Shown here: positions 7,413-7,836 of the stretch, piece after piece
How positions within the stretch are numbered: the stretch's first letter is position 1
How the letters are laid out: each line of letters opens with the position of its first letter
DNA from: JANOQP01 sp044227705
Lineage (GTDB): Bacteria; Bacteroidota; Bacteroidia; Chitinophagales; Saprospiraceae
Assembly (NCBI GenBank): GCA_044227705.1
Contig: JBGAWE010000221.1
Location: 1-7,836, forward strand
Length of the DNA: 7,836 nt
Direction of reading: 5' to 3'
The notes under the pieces: generated by a model
The model's database searches: none
What the model saw: only the letters and a program-made list of their open reading frames with translations
Told to the model about the DNA's origin: nothing
Program-made: the position numbers and the translations under genes

Positions 7413-7836
7413 TTAGAAAGTGATGTTCGCGCCGACCGAGAGGTTGCGGGGCCTCGGATAAGCACTGTAATCGATGCCGAGCGACGGGACCCCGTTCTGC
7501 TGCTTGTTGATGTTGACCTCGGGGTCGAGGCCCGAGTAGTCGGTGAACAGGGCGAGGTTCTGGCCGCTGATGAAGACGCGGATGTTGGAAATCCGCTTAG
7601 TCTCCGGTTTGATGTTGTAACCGAGCGTCACGTCCTGCAGGCGGATGAAGTCACCCTTTTCGAGGAAGCGCGTGGACACGTCGGGCGAGTTGAGCTTGCT
7701 CTCGCCGCTAGTCGGCACGTCGGTCGTCACGTTGCGGCCGCCTCCGAGCGAGCCTGCGGTGAAGAGGGCGTTGGCCGTGTTGTTGTAGACGTAGTGGCCC
7801 CACTGGCCATAGAAGAAGACGCTGAGGTCGAGGTTG
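7413..7836 (-). CDS. SusC/RagA-family TonB-dependent outer-membrane transporter, C-terminal end only
   Basis: Only the last ~140 codons lie in the window; the frame is open to base 7836 and stops at TAA (7413-7415). The visible part is the end of the beta-barrel. NLDLSVFFYGQWGHYVYNN is followed by FLEKGDFIRLQDVTLGYNI and then RVFISGQNLALFTDYSGLDP, which are typical last strands of SusC proteins. The chain ends in ANITF, whose terminal phenylalanine matches the C-terminal signal used for outer-membrane barrel assembly. The transporter works with the SusD protein encoded directly downstream and takes energy from TonB/ExbBD. The substrate cannot be inferred from this end. Confidence 0.93.
   Translation of the reverse strand, partial: NLDLSVFFYGQWGHYVYNNTANALFTAGSLGGGRNVTTDVPTSGESKLNSPDVSTRFLEKGDFIRLQDVTLGYNIKPETKRISNIRVFISGQNLALFTDYSGLDPEVNINKQQNGVPSLGIDYSAYPRPRNLSVGANITF

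Noticed and set aside
1..7836. tRNA or rRNA genes, CRISPR arrays, transposases, attachment sites
   Set aside because: No cloverleaf-like sequence, regularly spaced direct repeats, transposase motifs or flanking terminal repeats were seen; the only strong inverted repeats are at gene ends and fit terminators.

Overview
The window reads as a stretch of chromosome from a GC-rich member of the Bacteroidota. The strongest evidence is an adjacent SusC/SusD pair (TonB-dependent outer-membrane transporter plus surface lipoprotein). Supporting evidence is a serine hydroxymethyltransferase with the insert typical of that phylum, and start codons preceded by A-rich sequence without a clear Shine-Dalgarno. 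A high-GC lineage such as Saprospiria is possible but is only a guess.

Layout, left to right. Bases 1-1374 (+) hold most of a MORN-repeat protein whose 5' end lies outside the window. It has eight MORN units in exact 23-residue register, then a low-complexity linker and an unrecognised helical C-terminal domain. It ends at a strong intrinsic terminator (1402-1438). Bases 1542-3105 (+) encode an APC-superfamily amino acid permease whose frame is broken near 2100-2145. A perfect 28-bp inverted repeat with A/T-rich outer ends (3140-3211) sits between convergent genes and looks like a bidirectional terminator. On the minus strand, 3222-4372 is a full-length but heavily frameshifted cysteine desulfurase. 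Immediately upstream of it in transcription order is glyA (about 4397-5679), probably in the same operon. A further intrinsic terminator (5809-5847) separates glyA from susD (5873-7394), which follows the 3' end of susC (7413-7836, continuing beyond the window) by 17 bases.

How the genes fit together. SusC and SusD form one nutrient-uptake complex at the outer membrane; no degradative enzyme is visible beside them, so the substrate is unknown. GlyA and the cysteine desulfurase are both PLP enzymes of core metabolism (one-carbon units; sulfur for Fe-S clusters and thiolation). The permease probably carries amino acids across the inner membrane.

The most notable property of the window is its pattern of frame breaks. 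About ten indels are inferred inside the cysteine desulfurase, about three near the 3' end of susD, one or two in the permease, one at the end of glyA, and none seen in the MORN gene. The segments between breaks still match their families well, so sequencing or assembly error is the first explanation and very recent gene decay the second. I found no convincing new biological system, RNA gene, CRISPR array or transposon.
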